From assembly GCA_014549065.1 (NCBI GenBank), contig JACDOX010000021.1:868572-932571 (forward strand): a DNA stretch of 64,000 nt, given 5' to 3'. The notes under the pieces are model-generated. The model saw only the letters and a program-made list of their open reading frames with translations. It was not told the origin of the DNA and searched no databases. Source of the DNA: Cardinalis cardinalis (taxonomy: Eukaryota > Chordata > Aves > Passeriformes > Cardinalidae). The translations under genes were made by a program, and so were the position numbers. Within the stretch, counting starts at the first letter, position 1; each line of letters starts with the position of its first letter. Positions 11,662 to 21,245 of this stretch are shown here, in pieces.

Positions 11662-12677
11662 GCCTGGCTCCAGGTTTAGAGACATGCCTGTGTCCTGGAT
11701 CCAGGTTTAGGGACATGCTCATGTCCTGGTTCCAGGTTAGGGACATGCTGGTGTCCTGCTGATCCAGATTTAGGGACATGCTCATGTCCTGCTGATCCAG
11801 GTTTAGGGATATGTTTGTGTCCTGCTGATCCAGGTTTGGGGACATGCTCGTGTCCTGGCTCCAGTTTAGGGAGATGNTCATGTCCTGCTGATCTAGGTTT
11901 GGGGAGATGCTCATGTTCTGGTTCCAGGTTAGGGAGATGCTCATGTCCTGCTGATCCAGGTTTGGGGAGATGCTCNTGTCCTGGCTCCATGTTTAGGGAC
12001 GTGTTGATGTCCTGCTGATCCAGGTATGGGGAGATGCTCATGTCCTGGCTCCATGTTAGGGAGATGCTTGTGTCCTACTGATCCAGGTTTGGGGAGATGG
12101 TCATGTCCTGCTGATCCAGGTTTGGGGAGGTGGTCATGTCCTGCTGATCCAGGTTTAGGGATGTGCTCTTGTCCTGCTGATCCAGGTTTGGGGAGGTGGT
12201 CATGTCCCGGTTCCAGGTTAGGGATATGCTCGTGTCCTGCTGATCCAGGTTTAGGGACATGCTCGTGTCCTGGCTCCATGTTTAGGGATGTGCTCAGGTC
12301 CTGCTGATCCAGGTTTGGGGAGTTGCTCATGTCCTGCCTCCAGGTTTAGGGACATGCTCGTGTCCTGTTGATCCAGTTTTAGGGACATGCTCATGTCCTG
12401 CCTCCAGGTTTAGGGACAAGTTTTTGTCCTGGCTCCATGTTTAGGGACATGCTCATGTCCTGGCTTCAGGTTTAGGGACAAGTTTGTGTCCTGGCTCCAG
12501 GTTTAGTGAGATGCTCATGTCCTGGCTCCAGGTTAGGGATGTGCTCGTGTCCTGCTGATCCAGGTTTAGGGACATGTTTGTGTCCTGCTGATCCAGGTTT
12601 AGGGAGATGTTCGTGTCCTGGCTTCAGGTTAGGGAGATGCTCATGTCCTGCTGATCCAGGTTTAGGGAGATGCTCAC
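11662..12677. repeat. Minisatellite, ~32 interleaved units of 33 and 30/31 bp
   Basis: About 1,016 bp consist of roughly 32 tandem units. By eye count, half are type A (33 bp: GTCCTGCTGATCCAGGTTT plus an AGGGACATGCTCAT-like end) and half are type B (30-31 bp), in which CTGATCC is replaced by GCTCC, GTTCC or CCTCC. The two types are mixed (ABA, AAAA and BBBB runs all occur), so the array did not grow by simple amplification of one unit. Most units carry TTAGGG or TTTGGGG. Minus-strand frames through it encode repeats like 'SAGHEHLPKPG', but the 31-bp units break the frame, so it is not a gene. Confidence 0.95.
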
Positions 12678-13985
12678 ATGGAAACTTCTGTTTAAAAATC
12701 AAGCCTAAACTTGCTGTTCATCACCTACCTAACAAAATTAAATTGCAGAGGTGTAACAGCTGTAGGGAAACCCAGCTGTGATACATGTGCCTTGGACCAC
12801 TATGAAGTAAAANGTTAGACAGAGGGGATTCTATAGCTGTAATTAGATTTCAAGCATAAGGAGCTGCAATTTTACGAATTTCTTCCCCTTCCAAATTGCA
12901 GAAAAACCCTTTGGAGTAAAGCTGATTATCAACATACCAGTCTACAGAAATGAAAATGAATAAATTACTCGCCCAAAATGACAGAAGCCTTTACAATAGG
13001 AATCCTATCTGTAATAGCGTTGTTATTACCATCATAATTGCTACAATAATTTTTCTTTTNCAATCTCATAAGTCTGTTTCTCATATGGGCATTTAATTCA
13101 GATTCTCTTTCAATTAAAGATCATTCTTCTTATGCCTAGGCCTCAGTAGATTTGCCTGAAATATTTCCTTTTGTAAGTTAAGTTCTCCCTTTCTGAGCAT
13201 GTAATTGATCCATGGCTATCTGTTGGGGAGAGGCATTAGGAGTCTGGAGGTGTGATCTTCCTTGGCCTTCTTGTTTGGGATTTGTGAACTTAAGCAAAGC
13301 ACCCCAAAAAACCAACAAAAAAAACCAAGCAGTACATTGGCCTTCACTATTCTCCTTTGAGTCACTGAGTTTTGCAAAAGGCATGGACTAAATGTAAACC
13401 TAACTCATTTTTTTTTCCACCAACAAGGTTTCAGATCTTCAGCTNGAAGTCCCTAGAAGTGCTAATTATTTTTATTCCAGCATCTCTGTATAAACAATCC
13501 TGCTGAACAATCAAACACTGCAGCCCTTTATTATTTTTTTAATCTGGTTTGCTCCACTAGGATTAAAGTTATTTTAAAATACACACGAAAGACAGCAGTT
13601 ATTAGGAAAAGCCTTAGAGATTCCTCTTGACAATGAGNAGCAGAGGGTTAAAGTCAGCTATTTGGAAATGCCTGCCTAAAAAACACCCACCAGACACTCA
13701 AGTGCCTGGGTGTGTGTACCAGGGTTAGCCATCTGCATTTGTCAGCCAATAAACCCCTGCACAAATTCCTGATTTATATTCATACNGCGAGGTTTGGACA
13801 CACAAAAAGCGGCAAGGGCAAATCCCTGGGAACAATTTCGTTTGCCTCACTTGGAAAATGTGGATTTCTCTGTGTATTTTGAGAAAGAGCCCATCTTCCT
13901 CTTTCCTCCTGAGTGATTAATGCTGTAATGACCAAGCTAGACAGGAAGCACAGGGAAAACAGGTGAACGTTTAAAAGGGGGCAAG
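12678..13985. other. Unannotated AT-rich DNA
   Basis: There is no recognised gene or repeat. A short (GA)n run sits at the end, around 13986-13997. Confidence 0.35.
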
Positions 13986-13997
13986 AGAGAGAGAGAG

Positions 13998-14300
13998 GAG
14001 TTCCCATCAGATGATTAATCAGACAAATGGGTTATTTGGAGAGAACTGTTTGCATGCAGCTGAGTTTTCTAAGATGTAATGAAGTAATTGCATTATGAAA
14101 ATAATCAGCTGCTCTGCATTCTGATCATTAGATGCTGATGATATAATTGTGGNATAATGAAAAGCAGTCTGGTGATTATTCCATAGAGAAGTTCTCTGCA
14201 GATAATATTCAAATTTACTTTATTTTGGCATCTTTTCAAAGGAGCTGGAAGTACAATATAAACAGCTGGATGGTGAGGTAATGTTGTTAGAACTTCTGAA
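13998..14300. promoter_or_regulatory. Possible conserved developmental enhancer
   Basis: The stretch is non-coding and has a cluster of motifs typical of vertebrate conserved elements: a perfect palindrome TGATTAATCA at 14012-14021, TTTGCATGCAGCTG near 14049, TAATTGCATTATG, an AATCAGCTG E-box, and GATGATATAATTG. The motifs are seen. Conservation and enhancer activity are inferred, and no gene can be assigned. Confidence 0.25.
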
Positions 14301-16363
14301 ATATGTCCCCTTTTTAAACTATAATCTTGAAAAAGTTCTCTGAGCTTATCTGCATAATGCCAACTGAACTTGTTTGTGTTTTACAGCAGCTCATTAAATA
14401 ACTTTGTTCTCTATTTCCATTGGGAACAAGCAGTTGTTTTTTGGGGTTTTTTTCCCTCTGAATAATTAATTAGAAAACATCCTGAAGCCATACAGAATCA
14501 ATTCTCTTATATCCTGAATTATATTTTGCCACTTTCTCTCTTCTTCTGATACACTGTGATAAATCCCAACATCATGTGTGACAGGNGACCGACATTTATG
14601 GCCCTTTGCAGGGTACAACACCAGTCTGATCTTCCTCCAGATGTAATTTCACTGCTGTTTGAGAGCCAGGACACTGGATTTTCTCAAGTTAATCATTGAT
14701 CTCCAAATCAGGCACNTGGTATCTAAATTGGGATTGTCTTCCCAATTTTTTGACACGAGTCAAGCCATTGGGCTTTGATGGGACAAACAGCTCTAAGCAG
14801 AAATCTGTTTTCTTCCTGAATATCTGGCAAGTTGTGAGGAAATTAATCTCCTGGCCAAATAAGAAATCCAAGTTATTTTGCTGTCTTGTTAAAAGTTGTG
14901 TATTTTCCTGCTATCACCACTGTATTTGAATGCACCTTGAACAGTGAAATGTAGTTTTATGCTCTGCTGGCTATATTGCTTGCAGGGAAATGTCTGGGCT
15001 ACAACATGGGCTAATCTTTGACTGGTAACAAGCTCTTTGTTTTCCACTCACAGTTTCTTCATTATCCTTCCCCAGACAAATGTGTAACTGCAGCCCTGTG
15101 TGATGGGGAATAGTGGTGAGAAAGCAGAGTTGAACAACATCGTGCTACTCAGTAAGACCCATTAGCTTCCCTTTGTTATGAACAAGCATTTCCAACCTCA
15201 GAATTTCCCAGCTGATTTAAANCCCCTCCCTGCCTTTCTATCCATGATACACATGGCTGTTTTTTGAATTTGTTCTCTAATGCAAAGAGAAAAAATTGCC
15301 AACTCAGTGTGGTGTGAAGCCAGCCAAGTCTAGTAGCAGGAATGGATAGAGGGGGTGGAAAGGGAAATAGTGAGTGTTGAACAGGGGATCCTGAGATCTT
15401 GACCTCAAATATCCTCCTGCTGTATTGAAAATATGCTAAATACAAAGTTCTTGAGTTGAGGTTATCTTGAATTCTTAAAGAGCATTTTTTTTTTTTTTTG
15501 CATAGCCAAACCTGCACTGTTTGGGAGGTCACTGTGCTCTCTGGGTCAGTTTGTGCTTGTTCCACTTAGACCTGTTGTAAAACCAGAGTAATCAAATGAT
15601 TGTAGCTCTTAATGCACAAAACCAGCTCCATCTTCTCTCATTCTCAGGGCTTCAAAAAATATGTTCACAACTTCACTGCCACACCTGTGATGTGCTGAAT
15701 CAAGTGAAAAGGCTGGAATAAAATGCTGTTTCATTTGATGATGTTTTAACAGGGGAAGTAGAAGCCTACACCTCTCATTGACTCTAATTAGAACAGCACA
15801 TAATTGGCAGGGCTGAAAGTAAAGCACTAAGGAAGCCCACAGATGTTTCTTGTTGTTTCAGAAATCTAAAAGAAGGGCGGAAAAAAGGCAGGACCAGAAC
15901 TTGAAAGGGATCTGTAAGCTTTTGAAAGATGCTTAGTTGCTTAATTCTAAATTGACTTAGTAACTAACTTTAGCACCTGTACCTTAAAGCTGTACATATA
16001 ATATATATTTCTCATATATATATTGAGACAATAANTCAATTTTAGACCTTTAGAGCCAGAATTCCATTTCCTGCTGTAACTACTAAGTGTCACTGGCAGG
16101 TGGAAAGAGGTAGAAAAAGCCAACAGGACAGAAAAATATTGCTGTGCTCCAGCCTTTGCATTTCAGCTAACCCAGGGAACTTTAGAGTCCAAATGCACTA
16201 AAGNTGGAGTTGATATATCTTAGTCTATTGGCCTGTGGAGTTGATTGCTGACTTGCTTTTCCTGACTTTGCTGCAGCAAGGGTCTCCAAATGGCATTGTT
16301 ACTCTGAAGTGCTGTAACAAGGAGTAACGACCGTGACTCCCTCCTCATTACCCTTCCTTACAG
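14301..16363. other. Unannotated DNA
   Basis: No repeat family or exon is recognised. There is a T15 run at 15485-15499, and a TATATA-rich patch at 15996-16022. Confidence 0.35.
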
Positions 16364-16391
16364 GGAGCTGGATTTTTCATGTAACTGCAAG
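16364..16391 (+). other. Candidate 28-bp micro-exon
   Basis: A pyrimidine-rich acceptor (CCCTTCCTTACAG, ending at 16363) and a consensus donor (AAG|GTAAGT at 16392) enclose only 28 bases. Two of three frames are open; one reads E-L-D-F-S-C-N-C-K. The splice signals are clear, but decoys of this quality are common in introns and intergenic DNA. It may be an exon of an unidentified + strand transcript or lncRNA, or chance. Confidence 0.2.
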
Positions 16392-18177
16392 GTAAGTTTC
16401 TCAGATGTTGCTTTTTCAGTGCTTTTTATTTTACTGCAGTAATCAAAGAGAAAAATCATTTCCTTGACATGTTATGTGAATCCAACAGAGAAATGCCTGA
16501 GGGAGACTTTGGGAATTGCTGGCTGTGTATTCTGCTGGCAGCAGACGGGAAGGATGAGGATGATTCCTGCACTTTTGATGGGTTGTGCTGTCTCCAGATA
16601 TTGCAGAATCATTGAGGCTGTAGAACTTCCACCTGGAACTCGTAAAAATGTTGGGGGCAAGCAGCATTTCTGTCTAGAATTTACCACATTGGAGCACATA
16701 CTGAATTAACTTCTTTTGTTTCCTCTTTAAATGCTGCCAAGGAGAAAATCACTGGATATACCTACAGGGATTTTTTTTCCTCACTACCACCCTCCAGTCT
16801 GTCTAGGACACAAATGGAAGCTCTGGATATGTGGGTATTGTGGATAAAAAGAATCATTTTTTGTAGCTTTTCACTGGTGTATAAATTGATTTATTAACTA
16901 GTATGAAGTAAAAAACNATTTCATCACTTTCACCGAGTATTGACATCATCTTTACATTGAACAGCAGAAGGAAATCTGTGAATGTCCAAGTGGCACAGTC
17001 AGATGAATCATGGATACANATGTGGTGGGGGAAAAGTCCTGGGAAATGTCAGAGCTGCTGACAGGATGTGATAAAGACAGGCTGTACCCCTGTCACTGAT
17101 TACACCTACGAGAAGGGTCCTCAGAGAAACTATAGCAGAACATCTCTATTTAAGTATTTTAAGTGTTTTAAGATCAGAGCTCTGCTGACAGCTATACCTG
17201 GCTATATTATTATTACGTGCACTCCTGGGGCAGCACAGCTGATAATATTAAAAATAATAGTCAAAAATATTAAAAATTCAAAACTTACACATCAGCCAAG
17301 CTATTTTCTCCTTCCTCCCATGCCCACTGTGCTAAGCAAATCACAGGTATAGTTAAATAAAGAAATCCTACCCACTCTTACTCCTAATTCACACAGTTTA
17401 AACATTCTGCAGAGCAGGGTGTTGGTAACAGATGGATTGTTACAGTGTGTGCCATGAATACCTAGGAAGAATGGAAAGTATTTTCTATCAATATTGTGAT
17501 TGGGAAGTAAAAATCCTTGTAAAATCTCACTCCTGTGAGTAAACAGAATAGTCTGGTGGTGTAAACTGGTGGAGTGGTGGGGAACAACAAAATAATCATC
17601 CCCTGTTATGGAATAACTACCTCCAACAAATCCATTTCCATAGGCAGGCAATTCTGATTTGTAAATAGCACACCAGCTAAATTAAGGGANCTATTAATGG
17701 CTCACAGATCAAAACTTTAGAGAGGACATTTTTAGCACTTGCTGTACTTTTGCAGCCAATCTAAATAANGTGTTGGGGGAAGTTCTGAAAGACCTTAAAT
17801 TAAGATAATTTAAGGGAAGCCCTTGCAGTTCAGACTAATCTTTCTCATAATGCATCATGCATGTCCTTGGACTTTGCCATAATGTTATTATTTCCTCTGG
17901 TAATTACAACCAACTTCAGTGTAGTGGGACTCCCTATCTACAAAGCTTCATGTTTCACACCTCATTTTATGCTTTCCTGCTGAAAGCAGTTTTCTACTGC
18001 AGCNGGATTGTCATTGCATGTCCCACCCATGCTGAACATGGTGAGTTATGGCCCATTTCCTCCTTTCCCCAGTCCTNATTGAAAAGCAACCAATTTCTAC
18101 TGCTTCTAATACCCACGTTGCTCAGAGCTGAAACGCTTTGCTGAAGGCCAGCTTTTGGTCTTTGCTGACCNCCTCCA
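16392..18177. other. Unannotated DNA
   Basis: Short open frames exist on both strands (for example 81 codons at 16464-16709 and 116 codons on the minus strand at 17301-17651). None has a recognisable domain or splice context. Confidence 0.35.
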
Positions 18178-18694
18178 TTGAGCCCAAGGGTTGTGAGCAG
18201 TGGCAGAGTCCAGCTGGAGGCCTGTAGGCAGTGCTGGGGCCCAGGGCTGGGTTCAGTCCTGTTCTTGTTATTCAGCAGTGAGCTGGATGAAGGNACAGTG
18301 TCCCCTGAACATGTTTGCTGATGATACAGAGCTGGGAGGAGTGGCTGATCCACCTGGAGGTTGTGGGGCCATTCAGCAGGACCTTGGACAGGTTGGAGAG
18401 TCGGGCAAAGAGAAACTCAGTGAATCTCAAGAAAGGCAAATGCAGGGTCCTGCACCTGGGGAAGAATAACCCTGAGCACAATAAATCCTCCCCTGTGAGG
18501 GTGCTGAGCCCTGGCACAGGGAGCCCAGAGAAGCTGTGGCTGCCCCTGGATCCCTGGAANTGNCCAAGGCCAGGCTGGACAGGGCTCAGAGCAGTATGGG
18601 ATAGTGGAAGGTGCCCCTGCTCATTGCAGGGGGGTTNGAAGTGGATGATCTTCAAGGTCCCTTCCAAGCCAAACCATTCTAGAACTCTGTGATA
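18178..18694 (+). mobile_element. CR1 LINE with reverse-transcriptase remnant, internally deleted
   Basis: This sense-strand CR1 copy starts within the end of ORF2. It holds 'ctggaggcctgt' and a segment translating to M-F-A-D-D-T at 18311-18328; FADD is the metal-binding motif of LINE reverse transcriptase. After the CCTGCACCTGGGGAAG block (about 18449-18465) it jumps to the 3' UTR (CTGTGAGGGTGCTGAG), so several hundred bases retained in the next copy (18840-19526) are missing. It ends with the CR1 3' terminus CCCTTCCAAGCC. Frameshifts and stops make it inactive. Confidence 0.9.
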
Positions 18695-18839
18695 TTTCAA
18701 GAACTAAGAAAATATCCAACAAACATCTGGTACTTTTTCATTTTTATTACCAGTGGAATGTTATCCAAAAAGTAATTGGTGCTTGATCCCTTTGTTAGGA
18801 CAAAAAAAAGTCCTAAATTTTAGCNAAGTTCTGAAATTC

Positions 18840-19526
18840 TAATGCAAGGTCCTGTACCTGGGGGGAACAACCCCAGGCACCAGCTCAGGCTGGGGGTGAC
18901 CTGAAGGAGCAGCTCTGGGGAGAAGAACCTGGGGTTGTGGTGGACAAGAAGTGTCCATGACAAGCAGTGCCAATAAGGCCAACAGGATCCTGGGGTTTAT
19001 TAGTGAATTTCCAGGAGGTTGAGGGAGGTGATCCTGCCCCTCTGCTCAGCCACATTCCAGATTCCACATCTGAAGCGCTGTGTGCAATTCTGGGCTCCAC
19101 AGGACAGGAGGGACCTGGAGCTCCTGGAGATGGTCCAGTGGAGACCACAATGATGAAAAGGGGAGTGGAGCATCTCCCTTACGGTGAAAGGCTGAGGGAG
19201 CTGGGGCTGTTCAGCCACAAGAAGAGACAACTGAGAGGGGATTTATCCATGCATACCAATATCTTAATGGTGGGTGTCAAGAGGAAGGGGCCAGACTCTT
19301 TTCTGTGGTGCTCAGCAACAGGACTATGGGCAGTGGGCACAAACTGAAGCATGGGAAGTTCCACCTAAATATGAGGAAAATCATTTTTCCTGTGAGAGTA
19401 ACAGCCCTGGAGGAGACTGCCTGGATAGGTTGTNGAGTCTTTTTCTTTGGAGCTATTCAAAACCTGTGGTTGGACTGAATGATCTTAGAGGTTCCTTCCA
19501 ACCCCAACCATTCTGCAATTCTCTGA
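18840..19526 (+). mobile_element. CR1 LINE, ~690-bp 3' fragment
   Basis: This second sense CR1 copy lies 145 bp after the previous one. It runs from 'gcaaggtcctgtacctgggg' through the ORF2 C-terminal part ('ccaggaggttgagggaggtg', 'tgagggagctggggctgttc', 'aggggccagactcttttctg') into the 3' end ('ggttccttccaaccccaacc'). It covers the segment deleted in its neighbour. Reading frames are broken. The 3' end belongs to a different CR1 subfamily from the 6.1-kb copy. Confidence 0.92.
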
Positions 19527-20546
19527 AAAATTCCATTCCCATCAATGAAGCCAGGATTTGTCTGCAGCTGTTTATTTGGAAAAGTGGGCTAGGTTTGTGC
19601 TTGGAGGCTTTGCTATGTCCTTCCAAGAAGCTGATAACCTTTCCACAAATGCTCTCCCTGAAAGGAAACAATCATCAGAATGAGAATTTAAATGAGTTGA
19701 AGCAGAAAATTAATCAACCAGGAGGCGTTAATGGATTAACTCCTTTCCTGGCAGTGTCCCTTCCAGCATCCTTCCACCTTTCCAAGGACAGGGTGAGCAG
19801 AAGTGTCCCCTAGCCTGGAGATGTGCCTAGCAAAGCCTGGCTCAGCTGGTCAGGGAAGCATGCCCAGTCTTCTGCACCATTTGCTGAACAAACAATCATT
19901 TAATCTCCAATTAATCAGGTCTCCTAGGCAAATGCTAAACTGACCCCTAATACTTCTCTGACTTCTGCAACAAAGGGCTGAGAAGCCTGAGTTACTTGGG
20001 GCTTTTCTTTTTTTATTATGCATATTATTTTATTATTTGATTTTCAAAGAAGGTAAATNATTCCATTATACAATAGAATATCTGACTCACCCTTAAAACT
20101 ATCTTTAATGTTTTTGCAAACCCCGGGATTGCTAATGTTTAAATCAACAAGAAACAAAATTAGTTCCATCACTCTTTTTATCAGGAACTCAGCGACTAAG
20201 AAAGAAAATCAGTAAAATTGCTTCCCACTCCTAAATCCTGTACTGTGTCACAATTTAAATAATTCAAAATTCCCACAAAGTCCCTCTGTTCCTGAAGGAG
20301 GTAATCTATCAGCTTTTTTCAATGTGTTTGCAGGTTAAATATTCACTAATGGTTTATTAGCACATATATTGTAGATGATCAACTTTGATTAATGTCTAAA
20401 TGCCACAAAGTTTCTCATATTTAATAAATATTTTCAGTACTCCCTTATTGCTTTATCAACATAAATTACAATAACTGTCTAATAATTGTAAATCAATACA
20501 AACCCTGCAGTAAATCATTCTGAAGCAGAGAGCTGTTAAAAAGGGA
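19527..20546. other. Unannotated AT-rich DNA
   Basis: No gene or repeat is recognised between two CR1 copies. Confidence 0.35.
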
Positions 20547-20682
20547 AATCACAGAATCATTTAGGTTGGAAAAGNCCTCTAAGATCACCAAGTCCAACAA
20601 TTTCACCAGCACTGCCCAGGCCACCACTAAACCATATCCCCAAGTGGCACATATGTGGTTTTTAACCCCTCCAAGGGATGCC
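20547..20682 (-). mobile_element. CR1 LINE, 3' end, antisense
   Basis: The + strand reads AATCACAGAATCATTTAGG, 'ttggaaaagncctctaagat', then 'cactgcccaggccaccact' and 'ccccaagtggcacat'. This is the reverse complement of a CR1 3' end of the 'AAGACCTCTAAGATCAT' subfamily, and the copy is 5'-truncated. Confidence 0.9.
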
Positions 20683-21103
20683 TCAGTGATGCCATAATTT
20701 TCCTGTTCCTTTCCTATCTAATGCTATGCCAAAGAACTTCTCTTTCATTCATTTTTATACTTTCATTGCTAATTTTTACTTCTTTTTTCCCCTGAACCCT
20801 CAGCAACTGGGACAGTATATTGGTTAAATCATCTCATTTGAACACTTTTTTTACCTTGCCTCAATTCACTGAGATTAGGAATGTGGGACATTTGGGGGTT
20901 TTTTGCTATGGGCTGAAGATGCCNAATGTGATTCTTGAAGTCTTGTGGTTAATTTTACTTTGCCTCTGCTTACCTCCTGATTTCCCTTCTATTTAGTTCT
21001 TTTTACTGCACCTTGTGTATGCACAGAAACCAACACCCCTTTGTGCCTACACCTTGGAGAGAGTGAATTACAGAGCCTTGGTTCCAGCAGAGTGGGACTG
21101 CTG

Positions 21104-21245
21104 AGAATCACAGGATGGTTTGGGTTGGAAGAGACCTTAGANATCATCTCATTCCAACCCCCAGCACCTTCCACTAGCCCAGGTTGCTCCAAGCCCCATC
21201 CAACCTGACCCTGGACACTTCCAGGGATGGGACAGCCACAGCTTT
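21104..21245 (-). mobile_element. CR1 LINE, 3' end, antisense
   Basis: The + strand begins GAATCACAGGATGGTTTGGG and continues through 'ccttccactagcccaggttg' and 'ggacacttccagggatggga'. It is an antisense CR1 terminus of the GGTTTGGGTTGG subfamily. Confidence 0.92.

Noticed and set aside
18200..18469. Open frame with a FADD motif as a host gene
   Set aside because: It is CR1 reverse-transcriptase debris, with broken frames and the CR1 3' end downstream.
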